A stretch of 64,000 bases of DNA from Deroplatys truncata. Taxonomy: Eukaryota > Arthropoda > Insecta > Mantodea > Mantidae. Shown piece by piece: positions 45,598 to 57,562 of this stretch; position 1 is the stretch's first letter; each line of letters starts with the position of its first letter. A program made the position numbers and the translations under genes. Under the pieces are notes generated by a model that ran no database searches, was not told the DNA's origin, and worked only from the letters and a program-made list of their open reading frames with translations. Location: assembly GCA_030765065.1 (NCBI GenBank), contig CM060978.1, positions 115,239,692 to 115,303,691 on the forward strand. Reading direction: 5' to 3'.

Positions 45598-47081
45598 CAA
45601 TCCGAATGAAAACTGTCGAATTATTCGGCAGCTTCCGTCAGCATTCGATGTTTCATTCGGTTTACCTAACCAATAAGATTGGAGGAATATAAGGCCCTAC
45701 CATCTACATTACATCTAAAACAAGGAATGACGCAGTTTCCCATGCCAGTAATTTTAATACCATTCACAAATGTACAGGTAATACTGCCATCTGCCTTAGA
45801 GATTTTCAAACCGTTAACTCCTCCCCTCTGAATCTCACAATAGCAACCTGTTGTGTGTATGGTGGATATTATATCCCCATGCAATCATAGCTTTAATGAA
45901 ATAGCAAATAAGATATTATATTGACTTAAATTGTGGAGGGGGGGCAAAAAATAAGAATAGAAAATTGCTTAACCCATCTTAAGGCCGGCGTAATGCCGAC
46001 GACTTCGGTGTGAATTATAATCATACAAATTTATTCATAAAATTTCGTTATTTTTCCCCTTTAATTACGTTTCAAAATAAATCTCAATAAAATACCACTG
46101 CAGTTAGGTAACAAAAGGAAGATAAATAAAATGAGCAAAATAAAAATGGTTAATTAATGTACATAATAATAGCACATGGTGAATTTTGGAGGTTACATTG
46201 CACAGAATTGGATTTGTGTCAGCAACAATAAATTCAATTACTTTATTTTAACTCAAAGTAAAGTTATACAAGTGTTTAAAATAAATGCCACAAATAATGT
46301 GGCGTGTGGTGCAATACTGAGTATAAATACAGAAATACTAATTTGATAGAACATCAAATCTATAGGTCTAATACTCTACAAAATGCATGAATGATATCCG
46401 AGTCATTTTAAATGCCATTCACTTGACTACTTTAGGGATCCATTAAATAAATAAAAACATTCTTCTAGCATTGCACCATTTAGTAATTAACTTTTCTTAT
46501 TGGTACAGCACTCTGAATTTAGCAAATAATTGATCTACATCTCGTAAACCATTTATTATAATGTTATTTAAAGAGCAAATTGAGAAAAATGCCGCGACAA
46601 ATCGAAGTAAAAAGAGTTACAAAATCTAAACAACAGGTTTTGCATTTTATATGCATTTATTTATTCATGCTCAACTAAAACAAAGTCAAATTGCTATTAT
46701 GCTTCAGCACACCAGTCCAATTTCGAAAATTATGATTACATTTCAGCCAACATAACCTAACACCGCACATGATACACATTACGAATAAACCGAGCAATTA
46801 ATAGCTGTGTAACGTAAATATTCAATTTCATTGATTACTACTTAACAATTACAACTTTACGGCCAAAATTCCGTCTGCAGACTACATTAACAACGCGTTT
46901 ATGTTTGTGCTGCGAATATAATTTAAAAGCGACGCAGAACCGAATACTACCGGATAATCTACTGTGTGACTATAGAATGAAAACAGTTTTCAGTGCTAGA
47001 CTGTACTTCAACATATTTATATGAATGCCAAACTATTGTTTAAAAATCGATTGTGTAAAACATTCGGTTGGCCCATCACTA
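45598..47081. mobile_element. non-autonomous hAT element with 8-bp target duplication
   Basis: Begins TAGTATTGGGCAATCCGAAT and ends with the inverse of TAGTGATGGGCCAACCGAAT. TAGTG-TGGGC is a hallmark of hAT ends. The flanking bases are CCTTCGAG (45590-45597) and CCTACGAG (47082-47089), an 8-bp duplication with one change. The 1.48-kb interior shows no recognisable hAT transposase. A 72-codon minus-strand frame at 45884-45666 containing several Cys (GMGNCVIPCFRC) is of unknown meaning. Confidence 0.85.
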
Positions 47082-47210
47082 CCTACGAGAACGCTATTTT
47101 GAGCACAAATGATTGTAATTAAGACCATGCATATGTGAAAAACTAAAAATCACACTTTTATTTTATTAACTTGGAATTTTTACCAGGTACGCAGAATACA
47201 CAACAATTAA

Positions 47211-48158
47211 AGGTAGTTCACAGTAACCGTGAACGGTAACCAGAACGAGAACGATGAAGTTAAAATACATGGATTATGAGAGCGTTCACAAATACCGCAA
47301 ACCTTTCCGGGTCCCGAGAACGGGAAAGATGACTTGGCCAAGCTTTAAGGTCGGTTCACAACAACCGAGAACGAGAATGACGAAGTTGAAATACATGTAT
47401 TTTAATGAAAGCGTTCACAATCGATGGGAAGCCTTCCCGGGCCCCGAAAACGGGAAAGAAGACTTGGCCACGTTTTAACTTTCTCGTTCTCGGGAATGGC
47501 ATATTAAATCCATATTGTTAATTGTACATATTAGACTCTTCGCTGTGATTATTCTAGGTGGCCGCGACATGAAACAGCCGCTAGTGCTCTCTCTAGTCGC
47601 AAGCTGGAGACGAAATTAGAAGAAATGTTAGCATATGTGCTTCATAACCTCAGATCCTGACACCCGCAGATTTCAGCGTTTGTTGTTCCAGTGAAATGGT
47701 CAACTGTAGTTTGTTTATATGTAACTCAAAACTGGTTATCCCCTTAAAAACATCATCAAAAGCTACAAAGAACAATAATAACAGGTAGATATTAGCAAAG
47801 AACAATAAACAGCTTTAACGTACGTCGTTAAATAAAGGAATGAAAGCTTGGTACGACTAGAGGAATCGGAAATATAACGAATCTGCATTTAGATAATGTT
47901 TACTCAACCGAATTTTGACGTTGGCTAACCCGCATTACGTTGGCTGAATTGGAAGCAGTTGAAAAAATATAATTGATCAGTTAAAATAAATGAAATCCTA
48001 ATGCCCAAAATCGACATTCAACTTTGTTGCCCATATGTTTCAACGATACGCATCCACATTACCGGCCTATTGTGAACCAAAATACTGTATGCTATTTTGC
48101 TTCCCGTTCTCGTTTCTGTCTTGGGTTCTGTTCTTGTGCTATTGTGAACCAGCCTTAA
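47211..48158. mobile_element. Harbinger-like MITE A, with a duplicated left end
   Basis: Right end inverse reads AGGCTGGTTCACAATAGCAC. Left end AGGTAGTTCACAGTAACC at 47211 and again AGGTCGGTTCACAACAACCG at about 47346, so the left end (about 135 bp) is present twice in tandem. Flanking TAA on both sides fits a PIF/Harbinger target. No transposase. Related copy at 53022-54036. Confidence 0.75.
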
Positions 48159-49187
48159 AACATACGCAATTTTAATGTAATCCTTCAAACCCTTGCTTTT
48201 TTTAATACTTTTGCTTTGCTAATACAAATTGCTCCTTGTACCAAACGGCTTATTATAACTATCATAAATGTTTATCTTGAACCTAAAAAACATACATGAA
48301 AAAAATGTCGTGCAGGTATTAATGCATTTAAATTAGTAAGCTAGAATAAAATATTTTGTGTGCTATTGGATGTTTCAATTTTACGATTATGATTTATGGA
48401 AAATATTTAACTACAATTTACTCAATATTTTGTTAATAACCGCAGAGATATTTTAAATTCTTAATAGAGAAGCGCTACTGAAAATCTCAAGCATGTAAAT
48501 TAAAAACTATGTTGGACAGAACATTTTGGATAGAGAAAAATGCAGAAAACAAGAGCTGAGAAAAATGGACTTGAAGTTGTTTAAGACTGCTGTATCCGAA
48601 TTGCATGGTAGCACTTAAATAGACGGTTGGAATTTTTAAAATTGGCAACGTTAAGAAAGCAATAATGTGCAAGGCAGATATATGAATAAAAAAGCAAAAT
48701 ATAAAATCATAATTTTTGCCATTTGTTTGCTGAATTTCACTGATGCAATGTCTTAAAAGAATGCAAGAAAGAAAAATTTAATAGGGTTTAATAATGTAGC
48801 GTCTTATTTCCGACTTTTTTTTAGTTGGGGGGGGGTGCTAGCTAAAATTAACGAGACCTCTAAAACAAAAACGACTACACACGTCGTACACTTCAGTAGA
48901 CTTAAAAAGCGCCAGAGGAGATAAAGCATGTTTGGGGTTGATATGTGTAACAATATACTTCTGAACTTTTCGAAAACAAACGGTAGCTGCAAAAGCAATA
49001 ATATAAGAAAACAAACAATAAACACAACTGGCAAATGCAAGAATAAATTAATAAATAAAAATGGATTGCCACTCCATCGCTGTTGAGCTAAACGTGAAGT
49101 ATGTATCCAATTTAATAATCGAATACTGAGTTTCCCAAGCATAGCTCGTTCGGTTTGGCTTTTCTAATACAATAGAATTTTTATCAG
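48159..49187. other. non-coding stretch, nothing recognised
   Basis: AT-rich. A G run at 48830-48836. No coding similarity. Confidence 0.5.
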
Positions 49188-49706
49188 CTAAAGTACGCTG
49201 TACTGTCCATATACTATTGTTTCAACTTTAATTACTCGCAGGACTGGCAAAGGATGTAAAGGCATTTCGCTATACATCAACATTCTGCTTGCGCACTGTC
49301 TTCTTATTAGTTGCTGTTCCGCGTATTCACGTACCCTAGAGATCCTTAGAACTTCTACCAGTAACCGCGAGTGTCTTATTCTCCCATGAGTAGTTAGGCA
49401 GCGTGAGGTGCAAAAATGCAGCATATATCTGGACAAGTCCGTTCTCAAAAGCAGGCGACTCGTCAACGAGTTCATGAAGTTTTCGCCTTTGTTTGATTAA
49501 CACGGTTTCACAGTAGCTTTTCAATACAGAAACACTCATGCCTGATACAGCTGCACATATTTTGTCAAATGAACTGGCGGCACAAGTTTATTTATTAAGA
49601 TAGGATCAGCAAACGGATTAGATGTGAAGTTAGATTGGAGCAACTCAGCTGTTTCAGGATTATTCATAAAGGTGCGAAGGGAAGGGCAGACTGACTGCGT
49701 TGTTTT
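49188..49706 (-). pseudogene. coding-like sequence of unknown family
   Basis: On the minus strand a frame ending in PFADPILINKLVPPVHLTKY then VQLYQA stops at a TGA that overlaps the ATG of another frame in a different phase. The second frame reads KSYCETVLIKQRRKLHELVD onward to LTLPNYSWENKTLAV. The amino-acid composition looks protein-like across the overlap, so the two may be one decayed gene with a frameshift. The family was not recognised; an unknown transposase or a retrocopied host gene are both possible. Confidence 0.35.
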
Positions 49707-50470
49707 CTTTTTACTTTCTCTACCACGCACATAGTAGGTAGAAAAGGTACTGTATTTCACCCAAAAATTTGATGTCGAGATTTCACCGGATATACATGTT
49801 TTGAGGCCCCTGCAACCAATAAAAAAAGTATTTTAGAAAAAGGTCCGTGTGTGCATGTCTGTGAACAGCATGATTCAAAAACAAAAGGTAGGATCAACGC
49901 CAAACTTGGTATTTACATTCAGTACCTTCCAAAGATGCGACACGAAGATTTTTAAGAAAATTCTCCAACCCCAAACTACCTTTACATGAAACTTTTTCGA
50001 AATGTTTGATTTTCTAAAAGATGACTAGTGATTTTGATCAAAATACCATATATTACAGATATTTATATGCCAAATAAAATGTATATCCTGAATTTTCTGG
50101 AAATAGCCTTTGAATTCCTCTTCATTCGGAAGGGATTTTGCATAATCTGGTATAACTGGTAAACGATAAGCGATAGACGAAAACGTATTGTACAAGAAGT
50201 GTAGGTATCTTGTAAACACACAATTTATTTTAAATAACTTTTTTGTGCATCAGCCATTTCCGAGATGTTTGTTATTAATGGTTCGAATTGTTCAATACGC
50301 CATTATTTTAAGTCTTGTCAATATTTAGCTGTTTTTCGCGATGTTATGTAAAGAGTATGGAATTTTAAGGCCAGCGTATAGCGTCTAGTTCTTAAACAAG
50401 TGAGTATCACTATTTCCTTTGTATTATCGCGAAGTGTGTAATGTAGGTATTTCTGCAAAACTTTATTTGT
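49707..50470 (-). mobile_element. approximately 0.9-kb repeat family, copy 4
   Basis: Reverse orientation: TTTTTACTTTCTCTACCACG at the left, then TTTCACCCAAAAATTTGATG, GATTTCACCGG, TTTGAGGCCCC, GTCTATCGCTTATCG-like (reverse), and ends near CTGCAAAACTTTATTTG where the start of the family is missing. It lies back to back with copy 5. Confidence 0.82.
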
Positions 50471-50494
50471 AATTAAAATGAAGTAGATTTAAAA

Positions 50495-51640
50495 AAATCT
50501 GATGTGATACATTCACATGCCTTTCTCTACCCTCTATCGTTTATTGGTGGGTATACAAACTATTCTTATTAACTTATTTTTCAGTCTACTACATTTTTAG
50601 CCAAATAAACTTTTGCAGAAATAGCTACATTACACGTTTCAAATTAAATTCAGTTTTATTTATGGATGCTCTTTAACTGCTATGGTCCTTAGCGTCCCAT
50701 TCTATGTTGGGCGTGAAAGATTGGTAATTTTGCTCAGAGGCCTCTTTACCAGGCTTGAGGTTCTTTTACGTGCCGTAAATCTACGACACCGAACCACCGG
50801 CCTTACTTCCCTTCCGAAGGAAGCCATGCTAAGGATTTTTACGCCCGAAAAAAATCCATTGGCCTCCGCCGGGTTTGAATCCGAGATCTCGAGAACTAGA
50901 GGCTAGCATGGTAACCACTACACCACGGAGGACGACATTACACGTTTCGCTAGAATACAAAGAGAACAGTGAAATCAAATGTTTAAGCATTGGACGCTAT
51001 ATTCTGGCCTTAAAATTTCATACTGTTCCCATGCAATCGCGAGAAACAACTAAATGTTAAAAGGACTTTAAAGAATAACCAGAAAATGAACAACCTGAAC
51101 CATTCATAACGGATATCTAGGAAATAGCTTATGCCACAAATAGCTTATTTGAAATAAACTGTGTTTTAAAGAGATCTACATTTTTTATATAGTACGTTTT
51201 CGTCTATAGCTTAATGTTTACCAGTTACATAAGATTATACGAAATTCCTTCCGAATGAAAAGGACTTGAGAGGCTATTCCCAGAAAATTCAAGATATGCA
51301 TTTTGTAGTGTAAATATCCTTAATACATGATATTTTAATCAAAATCATTAGAGCCATCTTTTTTAGAAAATCAAAATTTTCGAAAAATGTTCCATGTAAA
51401 AGCTATTTGGGGGTAAACGATTTTCTTGAAAATCTTCGTGTTGCATCCTTGGAAGATACGAACCTTAATAACTAAGTTTGGTACTTATCCGACTTTTCGT
51501 TTTCGAGTTATGCTGTTCATAGATACTCATACACGGATGTTTCTAAAAATGCTTTATGGAATTTTTTTGTGGAATGGAATACTTCCTACTTACTATATGT
51601 AGTACAGAAAGAAATAAGCTTTAGTTTACTATACGTTGTG
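50495..51640 (+). mobile_element. approximately 0.9-kb repeat family, copy 5, with SINE insertion
   Basis: Begins GATACATTCACATGCCTTTC then TCTACC. After about 140 bases it is interrupted by a reverse SINE (50641-50936) flanked by ACATTACACGTTTC on both sides, and then continues: GCTATATTCTGGCCTTAAAA, CAATCGCGAGAAACAAC, CCTTCCGAATGAAAAG. The end is decayed near 51600-51660 (GTGGAGAAAGTAATAAG). Confidence 0.82.
50641..50936 (-). repeat. tRNA-derived SINE, family 1, copy 3
   Basis: Reverse copy with all family blocks: the tail inverse AAATTCAGTTTTATTTATGG at the left, TTGGGCGTGAAAGATTGG, AGAGGCCTCTTTACC, and GTGGTAACCATGCTAGCC box A region at the right. Target-site duplication ACATTACACGTTTC at 50627-50640 and 50935-50948. 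Confidence 0.95.
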
Positions 51641-51659
51641 GAGAAAGTAATAAGATTTA

Positions 51660-53020
51660 GTAAGACTAGCTTGTATAAGCTACTCACTAATAAACGATAG
51701 AAGGTTGCAATGTAAAATGTATCACTTCAGGTTTTTTACAATCATTTTAATACAAAATATAACATACACATATCACGCTCTGGCTCTGGCTCTTCCCGTA
51801 TCAGCGAGTTCCTCTCTCTGCAACAAAAACAAGAGAGATGTGTTTTCTGACGTAACCTATCTCTCAGTTGTATGATAATGAATTAGGATTTGTAAGAAAT
51901 TGCCCAAAATATTTATGTCATTTTCAAAAATATGCATATGGTAGAACCCAAGTTGTGCAGGTCCATAAGTAGTGAAGTTTATACAACAATATTTTGTAGA
52001 AAATGAAAAAAGCTCTAACATGTCTTGGAATGAGAAAGATAAGTACCGTTACGTGCATAAAACTACTTAGTGATTAGTTTCATTGTATTTTGAAAGCTCC
52101 CTGAACTTTCAAAGTAATCTTTTTTAAGGCAGCAATGCGTTTTGAAACTGTTTCAAACTATGAAAAGGTGTGGTTTAATGCAATGGTACCTTCAACAAAA
52201 TTTCTTCTTTCTTAGCATTGGTTCTGCCAGGAATTGTTCCCAGTGTCAATGCAAGATGTCGTTTAACGCAGAAAGGCACCACTGAGAAAGTCTCTGCTCT
52301 CCACAAATATAATGGGCAGTCCGCTAAAATAATAGCTCCGTTAAGTGCTCTTTGCTCTCTGGATGGCGCACCTCCATGTAAAATGTAATGATGGCGATAA
52401 AGTTTGTTAGAGATAAATTAGACTAATCCCTGGAACTGTTTTTAACATGAAACACAAAGGCGGCTAGTTCCTTTAGCAACTGCAATACATCGTTTAGAAA
52501 TGTTTTCTCTGGTGCTGTCGCCGAACATGGTTCACATTCCATGCGATCCTCCTCCGCCCAGAATAGACGCACAACCGCACGCGCAAGGTGGCGCCTTGAA
52601 AAAAATATTCTCAAAAACAAAGAAATGATACAACCAAGGGCAATATTTAGACTGGGATTCCACTTGCTAAATTTAAAAAGTCGCAGCCCAGCACAGTCAC
52701 ATTGTGCTCAAGAGTTGTTAAGTAAATCCTGCTTTCATATAACTCTACTTATAATTCAGTTCTTGAGAAGGAAAAGGCGGATAATAAAACTTGCACTGAA
52801 CATACACCGGGCATGTACAAGCAAACTGGTCGCGTGATATGGACTGATTATGGCATAAATTAATTATATACGTATTACACAATGATCCAATGTTGTAGTT
52901 CTTCATTTTTAGTAAGATGGTCTGATTCCATCAGCGCCCTATCCAGCTAAACTATTATGTATGTTTAAAGTATCGAAGCCATTAATATCCTCTTTTGCTG
53001 CTTTGAAACACTTCCTGTTT
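51660..53020. other. non-coding stretch, nothing firmly recognised
   Basis: A GC-richer region at about 52240-52620 has a 65-codon minus-strand frame (52620-52423), but it matches no family known to me. No repeat borders seen. Confidence 0.45.
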
Positions 53021-53417
53021 AGACTAATTTACAATAACCGGGAATGGAAACCATCAGGAGAACGACAAAATTAATATGTACATATTACAATGCGAGTTCG
53101 CAATTAACGGGAAGCTTTACTGGGTCCCAGGAACGGCATATTAAATCAATAGTGCATATTAGACGCTTTCCTGTAAAAATTATTCAATGGGGACGTGAAC
53201 TAAAGCAGTCGTTAGAGCTCTAGTGGCAACTGGGAAAATTAAACCGGAAGAAATTCCTGCAAATGTGCGCCCTAATCCTTCAGATTCGCTGAGAACTGGA
53301 AAGCAAGAGAACCACAAATAACTTTAATGTACGCTATTAATAAAGGAATGATGGTTGATAGGACGCTTTTGTTAGAGGAATCGGAAATAGTAACGACTGT
53401 GCGTTTTGAAAATCTGG

Positions 53418-53600
53418 TCTGGTTGTTAACATGTTAGCTTTCACATCCAGAGGTCCCAGGTTCGATTCCCGGGTGGATGGTGAGGTATTTTTCTTTAGTC
53501 AAAATTACCTCTTATCCTCCCTAGAGTCTGGATATATGAATGAGAGTGCGAATGTGACTTAATGTTTACAAAGACAAAAGAAAAAAAATCGACTTTCCAT
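53418..53600 (+). repeat. tRNA-derived SINE, family 2
   Basis: CTGGTTGTTAACATGTTAGC (box A region), AGGTTCGATTCCCGGGTGGA (box B), followed by TATTTTTCTTTAGTCAAAAT. The box B and following bases resemble GGTTCGATTCATGCTTGGAG inside the large inverted-repeat arm at 60331-60370. Confidence 0.7.
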
Positions 53601-53616
53601 ATTGCCTGTTCATAAA

Positions 53617-53956
53617 AACTAAACTCCGTGACGCAACAGTCCGCTGCTAGGACAAGGCCTACGGCCTGGCCGCCGCGTCCCATACATCTGCCCCAACAGC
53701 CGTTATGATTGGGGTGTAATACTGGAGGGTGGGAGTGGTCAGCGCCACGGATCCCTCCCGGCCGGTATATGCGACCTCCTTAACCTAGAGTCGCTACTTT
53801 TCGATCAAGCAGCTCCTCAACTGATCCCTCAGGGACCTAACGAGGCTGAGTACATCCCGGGCCAGGTCTCCCAGCGGGGAAAAATTTCCATACCGGGAAT
53901 CCAACACAGGTCTCCGCTTGTTAAGCAGCCTCGCTACCAACGCGCTAGGGAGACGA
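53617..53956 (-). repeat. tRNA-derived SINE, family 3
   Basis: Minus strand starts GTCTCCCTAGCGCGTTGGTA (box A), then TGTGTTGGATTCCCGG (box B), then a GC-rich body ending ...CTAGCAGCGGACTGTTGCG at about 53635. The phrase CCTGTTCATAA lies on both sides (53606-53616, 53963-53973), probably a target-site duplication. Much more GC-rich than the surroundings. Confidence 0.78.
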
Positions 53957-54036
53957 CCATTCCCTGTTCATAATAAACCAAAACGCTTCATGGCGTTTTG
54001 CTTTCAGTTTCCGTTCTCAGTCATTGTAAACCAGCC

Positions 54037-54369
54037 TTATAAGTTATTTTAACACTATTTGCTCTTGCTATCTTCACAGTATGTAATTGAAATAAGGCTC
54101 TGCATTTACAGATATCTTCCGAAGTTTTTTATTTATTTATTTATTTTTTGGTGAACATTTACGTTTATCTTAAAAGTATTATTACATTTTTTTCAATCTT
54201 CCCCGTGGATACACCTTCACTTTGTACTTCCTTCCTGCCATGTTTACCGGTTAGGAAGGCATAGATAACGGTGACCAGCGTTGCCAACCCCTGTAGCAAA
54301 AATTTCAGTATACTTAAAATGTTCGAAAATTTCGCGGGATTTCAGTACATTCATTTAAAAATGATAAAA
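54037..54369. other. spacer, nothing recognised
   Basis: Contains a short TTTA repeat near 54125-54150. Confidence 0.4.
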
Positions 54370-54545
54370 CAAGACTCGCCGCTGGCTTAGTTGGTAGATC
54401 ACTTTTCTGCTGTTTTAATGGTTCTGCATTCGAATTCTGGCTGGACTCGTGACATTTATATTGTACATACGTGGCATCATACGTAAATACCGCCCACTCT
54501 CGCTCTTTTCGTGGGAAGGTTGCACTAGCACTCCTAGCGGTAAGA
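54370..54545 (+). repeat. tRNA-derived SINE or tRNA-like sequence, family 4
   Basis: GCTGGCTTAGTTGGTAGATC matches box A well, and about 35 bases later GGTTCTGCATTCGAATTCTG contains a box B-like GCATTCGAATTC. A non-tRNA body (CGCCCACTCTCGCTCTTTTC) follows. No second copy in the window. Confidence 0.55.
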
Positions 54546-55054
54546 AATAGTCAGTTTTGCAGCAGCTTTGTTCCTGTGCTTGTATATGCGGTAATATTTT
54601 GAACTTTAAGAAAAAATACTTATAACGTTTGCTCTGTTCGGTTTTATGGGATCAATCAAGGTTCTGTTTTTGCTCCAAAATAAACTTGCTCGACAGTTAA
54701 CAAAACGTCAGGGTTATGATAATCTCTCCTGCCTCAAGTATTAAGGAGGGTTTTCAAAGATGCAGCTTATATTTGCGGATGTGAAAAACTGAGGGACTTC
54801 ACTTGGCATCCCTTTGTTGAGATTATTTAAAATAGACAAAACAATATCAAGTAACTCCAAATACACCTTATTATTTGGGTCTCTTCATTTCTGAAGAATA
54901 GTTTCTGAAGTCATCAGCTCTCTATCCTCTACTACTGCACGAGTGAAAAAAAAACTCGATTGCTCCGGCAACTACGTGGACTGGCATGGGTGTAAAAGTT
55001 CATATGGCTTCACTTTCACAAAAATCCTGAAATGCCTTTAACTCTTGCTACATG
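54546..55054. other. spacer, nothing recognised
   Basis: No feature seen before the inverted-repeat arm. Confidence 0.4.
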
Positions 55055-56113
55055 ATTAGCACTAACGCGAGTAGTATACAAATGGGCATTCACGGCTCGG
55101 TACTTTCAGTCCAACCTAGTACTCACATCCGGTCCGTAATTTACCTCCCAGAAAGGCGATTTCAAGCGTCTGTTTGGTGGAAGGGGTGTTTTTTGCGGAA
55201 TGGGTAGTTTAAGTGACATTTTCGGCCACGTGTTGGCTTTGAGTGCAAGAAATACCCAAATACCATGGGCATTTCCGGCCGGATTTAAGATCACTACATC
55301 CTTTTGGTGGAAGGGGTGTTTTTTGTTGAATAGGAAGTTTTAGGTCACTTTCATGGCCACGTGTTGGCTTTGAGTGCAAGAAATACCTAAATGCCGTGGG
55401 CTTTCACGGCCAGATTCAAGGTCGTCACTTGTGGGGAGGTAATTAAAACACGGCTTGCGCTCCCAAAGAACATGTCACGTGATGGGCTTTGTGTGTAATA
55501 AGTACCTAAACGCCGCGAGCATTCACGGCCAAGCACTTATACCCAGTATGAGCTAACATTCCCAGACCACCAGTCATTCGAAAACACATGAGATTTTTGG
55601 TGGAATCCCCTCGCGGAACAAGGGTAACGGAAGGGGTGTAATAGTTTGCTTTAAAAGGCTAACTGTAATTATACGCAAACTCCTATTGCTGGAAAAAAAT
55701 AAAAAATATGCAAGGAACAAAAGGAAGGATACCAACAATTTCTACACACGCATGCGCACATACACATACATGCATACACGCTTACATAAATATATTTTTA
55801 TACGCGGGAGTAAAAGCTCTCTATAACGTTTTAATAGTCTGTACAACCATCCTGAGACATCAGAACAATACAGCAGGTTGCCTCCTTAGAAAGCAGAGAC
55901 GATTTAACCCCTTTGATTGGTTCTCAAGCCAACACACAGAGGTCATCTATCTACGGATCAAGTACTGACATACTCCCTGGCTAACGACAAAATCAAATCT
56001 TCAATCATGAATCGAATCCTCAGTCATTTAAGGATTTACCATAAAGTACCGGACGATTCCTAGAACTTGAAAAAATTCCAAGAGACGGCCATGTGTAGAC
56101 ACGAAAGCTTAAA
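55055..56113 (-). mobile_element. large inverted repeat, left arm (Foldback-like)
   Basis: Inverse copy of 59938-61705, beginning with CACTAACGCGAGTAGTATAC and ending near GACACGAAAGC. The outer half is a tandem repeat of about 115-130-bp units (three units plus a partial). Each contains TTTGAGTGCAAGAAATACC and an E-box CACGTG (55227, 55358, 55476). The inner half is unique sequence with AT-rich and ACACGCATGCGCACA patches. Long inverted arms built from tandem repeats resemble Drosophila Foldback elements in layout; sequence relationship is not claimed. Confidence 0.82.
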
Positions 56114-57292
56114 AAAAACCCATATCCACCCGAGTTTCGAACCTGTAACCATTTAAGAAGACTACCCTTAAGCAGCCCCTAGCTTCATAACACCGGAAAA
56201 ATTTCATCAAGCCACATCTCTAAACACATATGCTAACTCATTCTCTCAGACGATACCGCTTAGAAAACGAAGATACCAGCAAAATAAATGTCAAGAGGGC
56301 TTACATTCAAGTAACTTACACACTGAAATTAACAGCAAATTTAGAAAGGCCATTCAAGTATATAATACGCTAAATCCTGAAATTAGCATTAAATACCAGT
56401 GACAATGCCTGAATTAATCATTAAATTACCTCTGAAATCCTACTCAAAAGCCATGAAATACATGACACTTGGTAACTAGCCTCAGAATAGGATAATTTAA
56501 GAGATGGCACGTTTACAGAAAAGCTACTAAGAACCGCCCTCCACAATTCCGTCATCTCGAAAAACATTAGGTCGTACAGAGTGAGCACACATTCAGACAT
56601 TTCTCAGGCTATATGCTGCAGGCGTTGAGGGAGATACACATGCTTACTCAATCAAACGTTGAAAAATTCATTAGATCCGGAAAAAATACTTAAGCAGCCA
56701 AGGGATTTCTGCATTTCGCGAAGGTTTGGAGGTTACAAGAGGGGTGGGTGAAGGAATCTCAAAGACACTATAAGGAACGGTCCCAGACTTCAATTTCAAT
56801 GTTTCTTTTTTAGTTCTCAAACTACGAGCTTTAAAGATACTCATATCACAACGCGAAGAGAGACTTAGTCACATTGGCACTTTTTTCTCTACGCAAGGTA
56901 AGTGAATAACAATAATATTTCATTATTCATTTATACAACTGTTATACAGACTTTGTACTGGGATGGAGCGATTTCTCAATTAGTTAAATAACTCAATCAC
57001 TTTTTCTAATGCACATAGATACCTTTAGGCTAGTGTGAAATAATTTCAGATGTTGACCAAGCATGCGATAACTAATAACCAAGTACGATAACTAATCAAG
57101 GTGTTTTTATTCAGCTTCAGGAATTAATTTCATGGACAATTCACCTCAGCAATTCAGTTCCACAATCGCATGTGACAGGCTAATTATGCAATTCATTAAT
57201 GATATTGCAGACATTGAGAACAGACGCCATAGATATGCAGATCCTGAGGACACTTTCATATCAATCTCAACTATTTGAATACAGACATTTGG
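56114..57292. other. unique sequence inside the large inverted repeat
   Basis: Just inside the left arm a minus-strand box B-like GGTTCGAAACTCGGGTGGAT lies near 56150-56130. The rest shows no readable protein, RNA or repeat. Confidence 0.5.
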
Positions 57293-57562
57293 TCGTCCTC
57301 CGTGGTCCAGTGGTACCACGCTAGTTTCTAGTTCCCGAGGTCGCGGGTTCAAAGCCGGCGGAGGGTGGTCTATTTTTACTGGCTAAAAATCCCTAGCAAA
57401 GCTTCTTTCGGAAGGGAAGTAAAACCGGTGGTCCCGTGCCGTAGATTTACAGTACGTAAAAAAACCTCAAGCCTGATAGAGGCCTCTGAGCAAAATTACC
57501 GATCTTTCACGCTCAATATAGAATGGGACGCTAAGGACCACAGCATTTAAAGGGCGCCCTTT
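57293..57562 (+). repeat. tRNA-derived SINE, family 1, copy 4
   Basis: GTCGTCCTCCGTGGTCCAGT (start with box A region), GCGGGTTCAAAGCCGGC (box B), AAGCCTGATAGAGGCCTCTG, TTTCACGCTCAATATAGAAT, and a shortened end at GGGCGCCC. No clear target duplication. Confidence 0.9.

Larger units (their letters stand above)
53022..54036. mobile_element. Harbinger-like MITE B, split by two SINEs
   Basis: Left part 53030-53410 and right part 53957-54036 match MITE A: TTTACAATAACCGGGAATGG at left; CAGTCGTTAGAGCTC near 53205; AGAGGAATCGGAAATAGTAA near 53378; CATTGTAAACCAGCCTTA at the right end. Between them lie two tRNA-derived SINEs of different families, in opposite directions. Confidence 0.75.
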
